Shown here piece after piece: positions 46,302 to 55,977 of a DNA stretch of 64,000 nucleotides (its first letter is position 1; every line of letters starts with the position of its first letter). The stretch spans positions 3,502,384 to 3,566,383 of the forward strand of contig NZ_CP009268.1 in the NCBI RefSeq assembly GCF_000807255.1. Reading direction: 5' to 3'. The DNA is from Clostridium pasteurianum DSM 525 = ATCC 6013. Lineage in GTDB: Bacteria > Bacillota > Clostridia > Clostridiales > Clostridiaceae. The translations under genes and the position numbers were made by a program. The notes under the pieces are model-generated. The model searched no databases. It saw only the letters and a program-made list of their open reading frames with translations, and was not told where the DNA came from.

Positions 46302-46571
46302 TTATTCTTCTTTAGAGGATATTTCTTCTATAATAAATTTATCAAAGTCAATTTTATCTATAAAATGATTTTCATTAAATGTTGTTTTTCTTCTTCTATT
46401 ATATTCTTTTACATTTGGAGGCAGCCAATAGGGTTTTGAAATGTCCATCTTATAACATAATTCTCTTATGCAAAGTTTTAAATTATCTTGATAACTTCCA
46501 TCATCTGTAGAAACTACAACTTCATCTTTTACTATTTTATTATTTTTTATAACCTTTCCCCATATTCTCAT
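46302..46571 (-). CDS. Conserved-looking 89-residue hypothetical protein
   Basis: I do not recognise a named family. It starts RIWGKVIKNNKIVKDEVV, contains CIRELCYKMDISKPYWLPPN in the middle and NENHFIDKIDFDKFIIEEI near the end. No membrane segment; net charge near neutral. Strong GAGGAGG nine bases before the ATG and a coherent reading frame support it as a real gene. It lies alone between the histidine kinase and cfa. Confidence 0.65.
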   Translation of the reverse strand: MRIWGKVIKNNKIVKDEVVVSTDDGSYQDNLKLCIRELCYKMDISKPYWLPPNVKEYNRRRKTTFNENHFIDKIDFDKFIIEEISSKEE

Positions 46572-46734
46572 GGTACTATCCTCCTCATAATTTAAATTAA
46601 ATTTGTGTATTACTTTATCTTATCATTTCAATATAATCTTACATACTATTTAAAATAAATATATATTATAGATCAATATATATTTATTTTTTAATTAATT
46701 TTATATTTTAAATATTTATATGTCAAATTTGCAT

Positions 46735-46802
46735 ATAAAAATAATCTATATATATTTAACACGAAATAATACCAACAATTTCTAAATATATATAGATTAT
46801 TA
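46735..46802 (-). terminator. Terminator of cfa
   Basis: An 18-bp arm, ATAATCTATATATATTTA, pairs with TAAATATATATAGATTAT across a 24-base loop; on the minus strand TTTTTAT follows. About 50 bases past the cfa stop. Confidence 0.65.
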
Positions 46803-46853
46803 TCTTTTTACGTTATATATGAAAAACCATATTAAATATCATAACTTAATACC

Positions 46854-48095
46854 TTATTTATACATATAATCTCTTGTTAAAGGTATATTAAATCCTGGCT
46901 TTTTAGGTGATTTACTTAGAAGTACTTGATATATAGATATAAGCCCTGCTCTAAAATTTATTGCACAACCAGTCATGTATAATAACCAAGCTCTATAAGT
47001 TTTATCTGAAGTAAACTCTATGGCTTTTCCTTTATTTGCCTCTAGATTCCTTACCCATTCAACTAAAGTCTTATAATAATGTTCTCTTAAACATTCTACA
47101 TCACAAATTTCATAATTTTCATCTTCCATTATAGAGATTCCACCACTTATTGTGTGTAATTCTCCACCTGGGAATATGTACTTTTCAATAAATTCACTTT
47201 CATCTTTTCCAACCTTTGAATTTTTTGAATGAGTTATGCCATGATTTAAAAATAATCCATCTTCTTTTAAAAGTTCATACATTTTACCAAAGTAAATAGG
47301 AAGATTTTTTATTCCTACATGCTCAAACATACCTATACTTACTATTTTATCGTATATTCCTTCACCTTCAATATCACGATAATCCTTAAGTTCAACAAAA
47401 CACTTTCCCTCTAGATTTTCATCTTTTATTTTTTGACATACATATTTGTATTGTTCTTCACTAATTGTTACTCCATGAGCTTCTACCCCATAATGTTTTG
47501 CTGCCCAAGTGATCATAAGTCCCCATCCACAGCCTACATCAAGCAATTTTTCTCCAGGTTTTAATCTTAATTTTTTACATATGTGATCTACCTTATTTTC
47601 CTGAGCTTTAGTTAAATCATCATCTTGACTTTTGTAATAAGCACAAGAATAAGTCATACTAGAACCTAAAAACAATCTATAAAAATCATTTGATATATCA
47701 TAGTGATGAGATATATTTTCCTTATCTTTCTCTTTTGTATGTAAGTTTATACTTGGAAAAGATGTTCCCTTTAACAATAAAGTGACTTTATCTTTATTTG
47801 ATATTTCTATATTTTCAAACTGATCTTTTAAGGTTAAAGCTTCTATTATATTTCCTTCTATATCAAAGGTCCCATCCATGAATGCCTCAGCAAAAGTCAT
47901 AGTTTTAGGATTTGCCAGTATTTTTTTAAAAGTACTCTTGTCATTAAACTTCAATACAAATTCTGGTTCTTCTGTATAATTAATAGTTTCACCATTCCAA
48001 AATACTATATTAAAATTTTTCTTAGTTTGTTCAAAAATGCGTCCAACTGCCTCAAGTAAATCTTTATCTTTATTTTTCTTAGTATCGAAAGCCAT
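46854..48095 (-). CDS. cfa: Cyclopropane-fatty-acyl-phospholipid synthase
   Basis: 413 residues. The N-terminal lipid-binding region (about 1-130) is followed by the SAM-methyltransferase core: HHYDISNDFYRLFLGSSMTYSCAYY, LLDVGCGWGLMITWAAKHYG, VEAHGVTISEEQY and SIGMFEHVG. It adds a methylene bridge to unsaturated acyl chains in membrane phospholipids. The start at 48095 has a GGAGGGG site; the longer frame adds 19 hydrophobic residues that look like untranslated leader. A 20-bp dyad with central AAACGTTT lies about 135 bases upstream. Confidence 0.95.
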   Translation of the reverse strand: MAFDTKKNKDKDLLEAVGRIFEQTKKNFNIVFWNGETINYTEEPEFVLKFNDKSTFKKILANPKTMTFAEAFMDGTFDIEGNIIEALTLKDQFENIEISNKDKVTLLLKGTSFPSINLHTKEKDKENISHHYDISNDFYRLFLGSSMTYSCAYYKSQDDDLTKAQENKVDHICKKLRLKPGEKLLDVGCGWGLMITWAAKHYGVEAHGVTISEEQYKYVCQKIKDENLEGKCFVELKDYRDIEGEGIYDKIVSIGMFEHVGIKNLPIYFGKMYELLKEDGLFLNHGITHSKNSKVGKDESEFIEKYIFPGGELHTISGGISIMEDENYEICDVECLREHYYKTLVEWVRNLEANKGKAIEFTSDKTYRAWLLYMTGCAINFRAGLISIYQVLLSKSPKKPGFNIPLTRDYMYK

Positions 48096-48393
48096 TATAT
48101 CCCCTCCAAAATATATAAAATAATAAAAAAATTTTTCATATGCATAAATCACATAAAAAATTCTTAAACATACTAATTATAATATTCCATTTTTTTTCAT
48201 TCAAGCTAATATACCTGTAAAAAAGCCAGTAGTAAACGTTTGCTACTTTTTAATACTATACTATGATTGATTTTACTTAGATGTATAGAGTAATTCATAA
48301 AAAACAATATACAAAAATAAATATATATTAATTTTAATAATAACTTATCTTTTGTGAAATTACAATTCAATAAGCCTTCACAATATTATTATA
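48096..48393. other. Upstream region of cfa
   Basis: No gene. It contains the dyad at 48228-48247 and AT-rich promoter-type sequence, then runs into the terminator of the glycosyltransferase gene at its right end. Confidence 0.5.
48228..48247. promoter_or_regulatory. 20-bp dyad, LacI/CcpA-type operator candidate
   Basis: AGTAGTAAACGTTTGCTACT is palindromic except for one base pair and has the central CG and spacing typical of LacI-family sites. It resembles, without fully matching, the catabolite (cre) consensus. It could control cfa. It may also form a weak hairpin. Confidence 0.35.
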
Positions 48394-48436
48394 CAAAAAA
48401 ACTATCTCGTAATAAATAGTATATTACGAGATAGTC
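48394..48436 (-). terminator. Terminator of the glycosyltransferase gene
   Basis: ACTATCTCGTAAT and ATTACGAGATAGT arms with TTTTTTT on the minus strand, 12 bases past the stop. Confidence 0.85.
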
Positions 48437-48447
48437 TTTTAATATAA

Positions 48448-49605
48448 TTAAATTAATTTCTCCAATGTATTTTTTTCCATATCTGCATGCAACTTAAAGT
48501 CCATTAAAACTTTCATAATAAAATCCACTGTATTTTTAGTAGCATCAGGGTCTCTGTAAAGTCTCTGCGCTTCCATTATTTCTTTTAATAATTTTCCATT
48601 TTGGTTTAATAATCTTTTTACAGAATTATTTAAATTCTTATAATCTTTACAAACCATTCCAAGCTTTTTTTGTTCAATATAATAAGAATTTTCTTCTTCC
48701 TGCCCTAAAAGCTCTCCAGTAACTATTATTGGTAAATTTGAGGCTACAGCTTCCATCAAAACATTTGGGCTGCCTCTAGTAATTAGTATGTCCACTTCTT
48801 CCATAAGTTTATTAATATTATTTACATAGCCATATACTTCTAGTCTATCACCGTACTTTTGGCTATATTTGTTTTCTAATTTATTTTTTAATATAGAATT
48901 TTTTCCTGCAACTATTTTAACATCACAATTAAAATTTTCCAGTAAAATTTCAGCAATATTTCCTAAATTACCAACACCTTCTCCTCCACTCATAAGCAGG
49001 AATTTCAAAGCGTTTTTAGGATCATTATTTATGATAGGAATTTTTCTTGTGTTATTATTATAAAATCTTGATCTTACAGGGAATTTATCTACTTTCACTT
49101 TTAGAGGATTAGCTCCAAATTCAATACATTTTTTTCTAGCTTCCATGGTTGGGGAAATGATATAGTCCGCTCTTTTATCTACCCATAAAGGTGTTATGCT
49201 TATTAAGTCCGCTATAAGAGTTATAAATGGTATATTATATCCATTTTTATATAATATATTTAATACAGGAGCATTAAAATTGGGATGTATGGATAATATC
49301 AAATCTGGTTTTTCTTGGTCTAAAACTTTTGTAAAATTTTTTGTCATAGCAGTTTCAGTAAATTTAGATAATAATTCCGGTTTCCTTAATGATATATTCC
49401 ATACAGCTTTCCACAACACTCTTGCTCTTCTAGTGCAAAATCCATAGGACTTACCCACTGTATTTAATAATATTCCCTTTGTGTCAAATCCTTCAATTAC
49501 TTTTACATTTGTGTCTGGAATCTCCCCAAACTCCTCCATTAATGCCTCTGCAATACTCTTATGACCACAACCTGTATTATTTGAAGATATAATTAATATA
49601 TTCAC
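48448..49605 (-). CDS. MGDG synthase-type / processive diacylglycerol glycosyltransferase (GT28)
   Basis: 385 residues. N-terminal MNILIISSNNTGCGHKSIAEAL is the glycine-rich loop of the MGDG synthase/UgtP family. The C-terminal UDP-sugar-binding half contains MSGGEGVGNLGNIAEIL, VYGYVNNINKLMEEVDILITRGSPNVLMEAVASNLP. It probably transfers glucose or galactose to diacylglycerol to make membrane glycolipid. Proximity to cfa (same strand, separate transcripts) is consistent with a membrane-lipid neighbourhood. GTG start after GGGGGAAAAATT. Confidence 0.8.
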   Translation of the reverse strand: MNILIISSNNTGCGHKSIAEALMEEFGEIPDTNVKVIEGFDTKGILLNTVGKSYGFCTRRARVLWKAVWNISLRKPELLSKFTETAMTKNFTKVLDQEKPDLILSIHPNFNAPVLNILYKNGYNIPFITLIADLISITPLWVDKRADYIISPTMEARKKCIEFGANPLKVKVDKFPVRSRFYNNNTRKIPIINNDPKNALKFLLMSGGEGVGNLGNIAEILLENFNCDVKIVAGKNSILKNKLENKYSQKYGDRLEVYGYVNNINKLMEEVDILITRGSPNVLMEAVASNLPIIVTGELLGQEEENSYYIEQKKLGMVCKDYKNLNNSVKRLLNQNGKLLKEIMEAQRLYRDPDATKNTVDFIMKVLMDFKLHADMEKNTLEKLI

Positions 49606-49845
49606 AATTTTTCCCCCTTATTATCTAGAGATAACTAAAATCTTCAAAACTGTGTAAAGTTAAGTATAATATTAAATTTTTAATAATTAAATGGTAATAT
49701 ATTTATAATTCCACAAATTGAATTTTTCGTTCACATTTATTATGCATTAACTAATATAAAAAAGCAATAGTTCACTATTTCTATGATTTTAAAATTTTAT
49801 AATTATTACAATTATTTACACTAAAATCATATTGTTAACATTTAA

Positions 49846-51285
49846 TTATTTTTTAGCCTTTTCACATCTGATTTTTTTCCCTTTCATATTTCTATCCTTT
49901 AATTCTTCTATTACTAAAGAAGCTTTTCCATTTAATATATCAACATATGAAAAATTGTCCTGTATATCTATTATACCTATATCTTCAGCATTAACACCTT
50001 CTATGCTAGAAATAGTTCCAACAATATCTATATTTCTAATTTTTTTCTTTTTACCAGCATTTATATATATTTTAGATATATTTTTATTTAATTCAAAATT
50101 TTTTTCTCTTTTTAATTTAATAGGATTTTTAGATTTACCCTGAAAAAACTTTTTACCCATTTCAATTTCATCTATTGTTGGAATTTCTCCTAATTTTACA
50201 CTTCTATTAATATATACTTCAATTTCATTTAGAAATCTTAGTTGATTGGGAGTCAAAAAACTTATGGCTTTGCCATTACTTTCAGCACGCCCAGTTCTTC
50301 CTATTCTATGAACATAATTTTCTTTTTCGAAAGGCATATCATAATTTATTACATGGGTTATATCAGCTATATCAATTCCTCTAGATGCAATATCTGTAGC
50401 TATCAAAAAAGTAAATTCCCCTCTACTGAATCTTCTAATTGCCTCCAATCTCTCCTCTTGAAGCATACCTCCATGTATAGAAATACAAGAGAATCCTCTA
50501 TCCTTTAATAAATTAAATAGAGTATCTACATTATTTCTAGTGTTACAGAATATAATACTACTTTTAGGCAGCTCCTTATATATAACTTTTTGTAGTAAAT
50601 CAAATTTATCTTTTCCTTCAACAATATAATAATAATCCTCTATTCTTTCAGTTATTGGCTTTTCAGAGTTTATATTTATTGTAATAGCTTCTTTCATATA
50701 TTTCTTACAAAGTAAATTTACTTGCTCTGACATGGTAGCAGAAAACAGCATAGTTACTCTCTTTTCAGGTAATTTATTGATTATATTTGTAACCTGCTCT
50801 ATAAATCCCATATTCATCATTTCATCAGCTTCATCAATAACTAAATATTTTATTTCTGTTAAATTTATAGTTCCTCTATCCATATGATCCAATATTCTTC
50901 CCGGTGTTCCCACTACTACATGAACTCTTTGTTTCAATTCCCTAACTTGAGATGAAAATGTTTGTTTACCAAAAATGGCAGCACATCTAACTTTTTTAAA
51001 TCTTCCTATGTTAGACATATCTTCTTTAATCTGAACACACAATTCTCTTGTAGGTGTGATTACTAATGACTGTATAATATTGTTTTCTATTTGTATCTTC
51101 TCACATATTGGTATTCCAAAAGAAGCAGTCTTTCCGCTGCCCGTTTCAGATTGTACTATTATATCTTTATTCTTTAAAACTAAAGGTATTACTTCTTTCT
51201 GAACCTCAGTTGGATTTTTATAGCCCAACTTTTCTAAGGATAGTAAAATCCGCTTGCTTATATTAAATTTACAGAAATTTTCCAT
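49846..51285 (-). CDS. dbpA: DEAD-box RNA helicase DbpA/YxiN type
   Basis: 479 residues, the same length as Bacillus DbpA. Helicase motifs: Q motif with GYKNPTEVQ, I SETGSGKTASFG, II VIDEADEMM, III SAT, IV-VI IIFCNTRN, ATDIASRGIDI and HRIGRTGRA. The final 75 residues (KIYINAGKKKKIRNIDIVG, SSIEGVNAEDIGIIDI) form the DbpA RNA-binding domain, which in characterised members targets hairpin 92 of 23S rRNA during ribosome assembly. Transcribed alone. Confidence 0.9.
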   Translation of the reverse strand: MENFCKFNISKRILLSLEKLGYKNPTEVQKEVIPLVLKNKDIIVQSETGSGKTASFGIPICEKIQIENNIIQSLVITPTRELCVQIKEDMSNIGRFKKVRCAAIFGKQTFSSQVRELKQRVHVVVGTPGRILDHMDRGTINLTEIKYLVIDEADEMMNMGFIEQVTNIINKLPEKRVTMLFSATMSEQVNLLCKKYMKEAITININSEKPITERIEDYYYIVEGKDKFDLLQKVIYKELPKSSIIFCNTRNNVDTLFNLLKDRGFSCISIHGGMLQEERLEAIRRFSRGEFTFLIATDIASRGIDIADITHVINYDMPFEKENYVHRIGRTGRAESNGKAISFLTPNQLRFLNEIEVYINRSVKLGEIPTIDEIEMGKKFFQGKSKNPIKLKREKNFELNKNISKIYINAGKKKKIRNIDIVGTISSIEGVNAEDIGIIDIQDNFSYVDILNGKASLVIEELKDRNMKGKKIRCEKAKK

Positions 51286-51365
51286 TATAATATTACCTCT
51301 TATTATTTTTATTTTAAAATAAAGTTTTAATTAAATGCTGTGACAATTTTTTAATTGCTTTTAAA

Positions 51366-51392
51366 TTAAAAAGGCCAGCATCAATGCTGACC
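51366..51392 (-). terminator. Terminator of larE
   Basis: GGTCAGCA-TTGA-TGCTGGCC followed by TTTTTAATTT on the minus strand, about 110 bases past the larE stop. Confidence 0.8.
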
Positions 51393-51500
51393 ATAAACAT
51401 TTTCACCAATAGAAATACTCTTTACACTATAAAATATTAATGATAATATTTCAAGATAATCTTAAAAAATAAATATTGAATATTTTAATCTATTTTTGTT

Positions 51501-52325
51501 TTATAACTGTTTTTGTTGATTTGTAAGTACTTCATTCATACTTCCAGTTCTATATCCAAAAAAGTCTAAAGTTACATATTTAAATCCCAACTTCTTTAAT
51601 CTATCTGCAATTTTATCCATTAACTCTATACTAAAAAATTTTTCTCTTTCTTCTGGAGAAACCTCTATTCTGGCAATATCTCCATGATGTCTTACTCTAA
51701 CTTGATGAAAACCTAAATCCAATAAAAATTGTTCTGAAATTTCTATCATCTTTAATTTATTCATAGTTATTTCACTTCCATAAGGAACTCTAGAGGATAG
51801 GCATGCAAAAGAAGGCTTGTTCCAAGTTCTTAAGCCCATAGACTTTGACAAATCTCTTATATCACCTTTAGATAAATTCGCCTCTTTTAAAGGACTGACT
51901 ACCTCAAGTTCTCTTGCGGCTTCCATACCAGGTCTATAATCTTTAGTATCATCTAAATTTGATCCATCTAAAATTTTCTCTACATTATTCTGTTTTGCCA
52001 CTTCTCTTATCTTTGTAAACAACTCTTTTTTACAAAAATAGCACCTATTTGTGGGGTTTTTTGAAAAGCCTTCAATATCTAGTTCTTCCGAGATAATAAC
52101 AATATGCTTAACCCCTATTTCCTCAGCAAATTGTTTTGCCTCATTAAATTCTCTTTCAGGATAGGTAGAAGATTTTGCTGTCACTGCAATAACCTTATCT
52201 CCAAGAACATCATGAGCAACTTTTAATAAAAAGGTACTGTCAACTCCTCCTGAATATGCTATAGCTGCACTTTTAAGTTTACGTATGTTATCCTTCAACA
52301 TATTTAATTTATAATCAATACTCAT
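51501..52325 (-). CDS. larE: ATP-dependent sacrificial sulfur transferase LarE
   Basis: 274 residues of the PP-loop ATP pyrophosphatase family. P-loop AIAYSGGVDSTFLLKVA and TAKSSTYPEREF. The sulfur-donating Cys lies in PTNRCYFCKKELF; the block CLSSRVPYGSEIT is also conserved. LarE converts the pyridinium carboxylates to thiocarboxylates in nickel-pincer cofactor synthesis by giving up its own cysteine sulfur. larB and larC are not within view, so the role depends on genes elsewhere. ATG at 52325 gives better spacing from GAGGAG than the one two codons upstream. Confidence 0.9.
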   Translation of the reverse strand: MSIDYKLNMLKDNIRKLKSAAIAYSGGVDSTFLLKVAHDVLGDKVIAVTAKSSTYPEREFNEAKQFAEEIGVKHIVIISEELDIEGFSKNPTNRCYFCKKELFTKIREVAKQNNVEKILDGSNLDDTKDYRPGMEAARELEVVSPLKEANLSKGDIRDLSKSMGLRTWNKPSFACLSSRVPYGSEITMNKLKMIEISEQFLLDLGFHQVRVRHHGDIARIEVSPEEREKFFSIELMDKIADRLKKLGFKYVTLDFFGYRTGSMNEVLTNQQKQL

Positions 52326-52624
52326 ACCCATTCTCCTCTTTAATTTAAATCATATAAAATTACATAACAATCAAAAATACTTAATATATTTTATATCATA
52401 CAATGATAAAAATATTATGAAAAGCACTTAATACGAGGTGCAATACAATATATAATATTAGTTAATTATTTCTTTAAACATGGCTTGATTACATATATTG
52501 TTAACATAATTTTATATACTACTTTATCAATTGTCAAGATAACAAATTGACAAAAATCTATACAAAGTATACAATTATTAAAGTTTTTAACAAGATAAAT
52601 ATATAATTATACAAGGAGAAAAAA

Positions 52625-53764
52625 ATGGCTTCATTTAAAGAATTAGGATTAAATATTGACTTAATAAACAGCCTGCAAAAACAACATATAACTATTCCTA
52701 CAAATATACAAACTAAAGTTATACCTTTGGCGTTAGAAAATAAAGATATTATAGCAAAATCTCAAACTGGTACTGGTAAAACTCTAGCCTATCTTCTTCC
52801 AATATTCCACAGGATCAATTTTGAAAAGAAAGAAATGCAGTGTATAATCCTTGTACCCACTCATGAATTGGCAATGCAGATAAATAGTGAAATAAAATTA
52901 TTATCACAAAATTATTCTAGAGATATAACATCCTGCAGCATAATAGGTAATGTGAATATAGCAAGGCAAATTGAAAAATTAAAGGAAAAACCTCACATAA
53001 TAGTAGGTTCTTCAGGACGTATTTTTGAGCTTATTAAAAAGAAAAAAATATCAAGTCACACTATTAAAACCATAGTTATTGATGAATGTGATAAATTACT
53101 TGACAAAAACAATATATCTAAAGTAAAAGATATAATAAAAACAACTCTGCGTGACAGACAATTAATGGCCTTTTCTGCAAGTATAAATGAAGAAACAATA
53201 AATTCAGCTTCTTCCTTAATGAAAGAACCATCAATTATAAAAATTGAAGATGAAATACTTAATACTAACGTTGAACACATGTATTTTCTATCAGATCAAA
53301 GAGAAAAATTTGAATTACTCAGAAAGATAATTGCTGCTGAGGAACCTAAAAAATCTCTAATATTTATAAACAAACCTGTTGAAATAGAATTTATAGTATC
53401 TAAACTTCAATATCATCATATAAGTTCTTATGCCTTATATGGTAATGCCAAAAAAGAAGAAAGAAAAAAAGCCTTAAACAATTTTAGAGCTGGTAAAATT
53501 CAATTTTTAGTAGCCTCCGATATTGCAGCAAGGGGATTAGATGTTAAAGATATAACTCACATATTCAACTTAGATTTACCTGAAGATCCAAAAGAATATC
53601 TTCATAGAGTTGGCAGAACCGGAAGAATGAACAAATCTGGAATAACTATCTCTATTATTACTAAAAGAGATTTACCTACTATAAAAAAATATATGAATAA
53701 ATTAAATTTAAAAATTAAAGAAAAATATATATTTAAAGGAAAGATTATTGATAAAACTAAATAG
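52625..53764 (+). CDS. DEAD-box RNA helicase (DECD variant)
   Basis: 379 residues: the two RecA-like domains with almost no C-terminal extension. Motif I SQTGTGKTLAYLLP; motif II is DECD (VIDECDKLLD) rather than DEAD; motif III is SAS instead of SAT. LVASDIAARGLDV and HRVGRTGR are normal. These variants occur in Firmicute CshB-like helicases. AAGGAG precedes the ATG. Monocistronic, divergent from larE with a 300-base AT-rich gap that may hold a cold-shock type leader, though no motif was recognised. Confidence 0.85.
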   Translation: MASFKELGLNIDLINSLQKQHITIPTNIQTKVIPLALENKDIIAKSQTGTGKTLAYLLPIFHRINFEKKEMQCIILVPTHELAMQINSEIKLLSQNYSRDITSCSIIGNVNIARQIEKLKEKPHIIVGSSGRIFELIKKKKISSHTIKTIVIDECDKLLDKNNISKVKDIIKTTLRDRQLMAFSASINEETINSASSLMKEPSIIKIEDEILNTNVEHMYFLSDQREKFELLRKIIAAEEPKKSLIFINKPVEIEFIVSKLQYHHISSYALYGNAKKEERKKALNNFRAGKIQFLVASDIAARGLDVKDITHIFNLDLPEDPKEYLHRVGRTGRMNKSGITISIITKRDLPTIKKYMNKLNLKIKEKYIFKGKIIDKTK

Positions 53765-53788
53765 CAGCTTATTTTAATTCATACTTGG

Positions 53789-53862
53789 AGAAAAAGACGA
53801 AACTTTTTTCAGTTAAAAGTTGATAGTGGACAATAAAAAGTGATGTTTGTTTCGTCTTTTTC
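53789..53862. terminator. Terminator between the convergent helicase and aminotransferase genes
   Basis: GAGAAAAAGACGAAAC at the left pairs with GTTTCGTCTTTTTC at the right, with a loop of about 45 bases; the stem has T-runs on both strands. Confidence 0.75.
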
Positions 53863-53870
53863 CCGCATTT

Positions 53871-55034
53871 TTACCTTATTGATTTTACAAATCTTTCCAT
53901 TCTCTTCATAGCCTCTAATATATCTTCCATAGATGAAGCATAGCAAGCTCTAATAAATCCCTCTCCACACTCTCCAAAGGCATTTCCAGGTATCACCAAA
54001 ACCTTCTCTTCTTGTAAGAGTTTTTCACAGAATTCATCAGATGTCATTCCTGTACTCTTTACAGATGGAAATACATAAAATGCTCCCAGTGGTTCAAAAC
54101 ATTCTAATCCCATATTTTTAAAACTATTTACCATCACACGTCTTCTTCTATTATATTCACTTACCATTTCCTTTACAGATCTTTCTCCATTTTTTAATGC
54201 CTCAATAGCTGCATATTGTGCTGTAGTAGGTGAACACATTATGGCATATTGATGTATTTTTTTCATAGCATTTATCAGTATTTTATTTCCACATACATAA
54301 CCAAGCCTCCATCCAGTCATGGCATAGGCCTTTGAAAAACCATTTATTACTATAGTCTTATCCCTTATTTCTTTGAAGCTAGCTATGGATACATGCTTAT
54401 TCTCATAGGTTAACTCAGAATATATTTCATCAGATATGATTATTATATCCTTGTCTTTTAGAACTTCCACAATTGATTTTAATTCACTTTCTGTCATAGT
54501 AGCACCTGTTGGGTTATTAGGGAAAGGCATTATAACTACCTTAGTTCTTTCTGTTATGGCTTTTTCAAGAAGCTCTGGAGTTAATTTAAATTTATCTTCC
54601 GCTCTAAGATTTAATATTTTAGGAGTTGCTCCAGTAAAGGCAGTGCATCCTTTATATGCAACAAAACTAGGTTCTGGTATTATAACTTCATCTCCAGGTC
54701 CCACTAAAGCCCTCAAAGCTATATCTATCCCTTCACTACCTCCCACAGTCACAATAATTTCATCTGGATTATAGTCTAGGCTGTATTTATTTCTCAATGA
54801 ATTTGATATTTCTCTTCTTAAATCCATAAAGCCAGCATTTGAAGAATAATGTGTATGACCTTGCTCTAAAGAATATATTCCTGCTTCAACCACATTCCAG
54901 GGTGTAACGAAGTCAGGTTCTCCTATTCCAAGGGATATGGCATCTTCCATCTCATTTACCATATCAAAATATTTTCTTATACCTGACGGAGGCATATTTC
55001 TTACATTTTTTCGTATCATATTTTCAAGCATCAT
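53871..55034 (-). CDS. Class I/II PLP-dependent aminotransferase (PatA/AspC-like)
   Basis: 387 residues. Substrate-binding ISLGIGEPDFVTPWNV, GGSEGIDIALRAL for phosphate binding, PFPNNPTGATM, IISDEIYSELTYE, and PLP lysine in INGFSKAYAMTGWRLGYV. Members transaminate aspartate, aromatic or branched amino acids; this one cannot be assigned by eye. Its ATG overlaps the stop of the Lrp-type regulator gene (ATGA), so the two form an operon. The original promoter of this operon is probably the T-box leader now 4 kb upstream, past a transposon. Confidence 0.88.
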   Translation of the reverse strand: MMLENMIRKNVRNMPPSGIRKYFDMVNEMEDAISLGIGEPDFVTPWNVVEAGIYSLEQGHTHYSSNAGFMDLRREISNSLRNKYSLDYNPDEIIVTVGGSEGIDIALRALVGPGDEVIIPEPSFVAYKGCTAFTGATPKILNLRAEDKFKLTPELLEKAITERTKVVIMPFPNNPTGATMTESELKSIVEVLKDKDIIIISDEIYSELTYENKHVSIASFKEIRDKTIVINGFSKAYAMTGWRLGYVCGNKILINAMKKIHQYAIMCSPTTAQYAAIEALKNGERSVKEMVSEYNRRRRVMVNSFKNMGLECFEPLGAFYVFPSVKSTGMTSDEFCEKLLQEEKVLVIPGNAFGECGEGFIRACYASSMEDILEAMKRMERFVKSIR

Positions 55035-55510
55035 ATAAATAACCCCTCTCTATCATCCTTTGGTTTATCCCTAAAAATAGTACCTTTGTCTTTATATTTT
55101 TTAAGTACAAAATGGGTAGATGTGCTTAGTACGTATTCTTGTACTGCTAATTTTTCCGCAACAAATAAAGCCACTTCTTTCATAGTCTTACCTTCTATTA
55201 TAACTGTAAGATCAAATCCCCCAGACATTAGATAACAAGATTTTACTTCTGGAAATTTATATATTCTCTCAGCAACTTTATCGAATCCCTCACCTCTTTG
55301 AGGAGTTATTTTTACTTCTATTAATGCAAGCACTTCTTCTTTAGTTGTTTTTTCCCAATTAATCAATGCAGTATATCCTGCAATAGTATTATTATCTTCA
55401 TATTTTTTAATGACCTCTTTTACTTCCTCTAAACTTTTACCAGTCATTTTCGCTATTTCTTCCTCTGTGTACTTGCAATTTTTTTCTAAAATCTCTAGAA
55501 TTTCTTCCAT
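55031..55510 (-). CDS. Lrp/AsnC-family transcriptional regulator
   Basis: 159 residues. N-terminal winged helix-turn-helix (EILEKNCKYTEEEIAKMTG, then LEEVKEVIKKYEDNNTIAGY) and a C-terminal RAM ligand-binding domain (ALIEVKITPQRGEGFDKVAERI, VKSCYLMSGGFDLTVIIEG). Such regulators sense amino acids. Co-transcription with an aminotransferase fits a role in amino-acid metabolism. The start at 55510 has AAGGAGAG ahead; a longer frame of 11 extra residues has no site. The sequence just upstream (55525-55602) must contain the right end of the Tn554-like element. Confidence 0.85.
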   Translation of the reverse strand: MEEILEILEKNCKYTEEEIAKMTGKSLEEVKEVIKKYEDNNTIAGYTALINWEKTTKEEVLALIEVKITPQRGEGFDKVAERIYKFPEVKSCYLMSGGFDLTVIIEGKTMKEVALFVAEKLAVQEYVLSTSTHFVLKKYKDKGTIFRDKPKDDREGLFI

Positions 55511-55602
55511 AAAATTTCTCTCCTTAATATATCTCGTGTACAAGGTATTTAAAGCCCCTTGTCATGGCAATTTATACATAGACTATATGTAAATAATGTA
55601 CT

Positions 55603-55977
55603 CTATACTTTTTCATATAAATTTCCTCTTAATATTTCCAATTGTTGTTTTAGTTTCTTATTTTCAAATTCTAATTCTTTAATTTTTTTATCTTTAGCCA
55701 TTATAATAATATCTTTTGACTTATCGGTCTTATCATATTTAAGTTTTTGTTTTATAACTTTTTCAGTTTGTTTATCTCTAAGCTTTTCGATTCTTTGTTT
55801 AACTTCTTCATTTTTATACATAAAAGTTTTAGATACTCCACTTAAATTAGACACACTATTAAAATTAATTTTTTCTCCTTTTAATGAAAGTTCTCTAATG
55901 GCTTTATCAACTTTTTCTAAAGTCACTTCTGTTTTTTGTTTTGCGTATTCTTTCAACCCTTTAGTATTATCTGCCAT
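55603..55977 (-). CDS. tnpC: Tn554-family transposition protein TnpC
   Basis: 124 residues. An N-terminal helical region with a SNLSGVSKTFMYKNEEVKQRI helix-turn-helix-like part is followed by a coiled coil at the C-terminus (KDKKIKELEFENKKLKQQL). In Tn554, TnpC is an accessory protein affecting frequency and orientation of insertion. Its ATG overlaps the tnpB stop (TAATG) and has GGAGG upstream. Confidence 0.75.
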   Translation of the reverse strand: MADNTKGLKEYAKQKTEVTLEKVDKAIRELSLKGEKINFNSVSNLSGVSKTFMYKNEEVKQRIEKLRDKQTEKVIKQKLKYDKTDKSKDIIIMAKDKKIKELEFENKKLKQQLEILRGNLYEKV

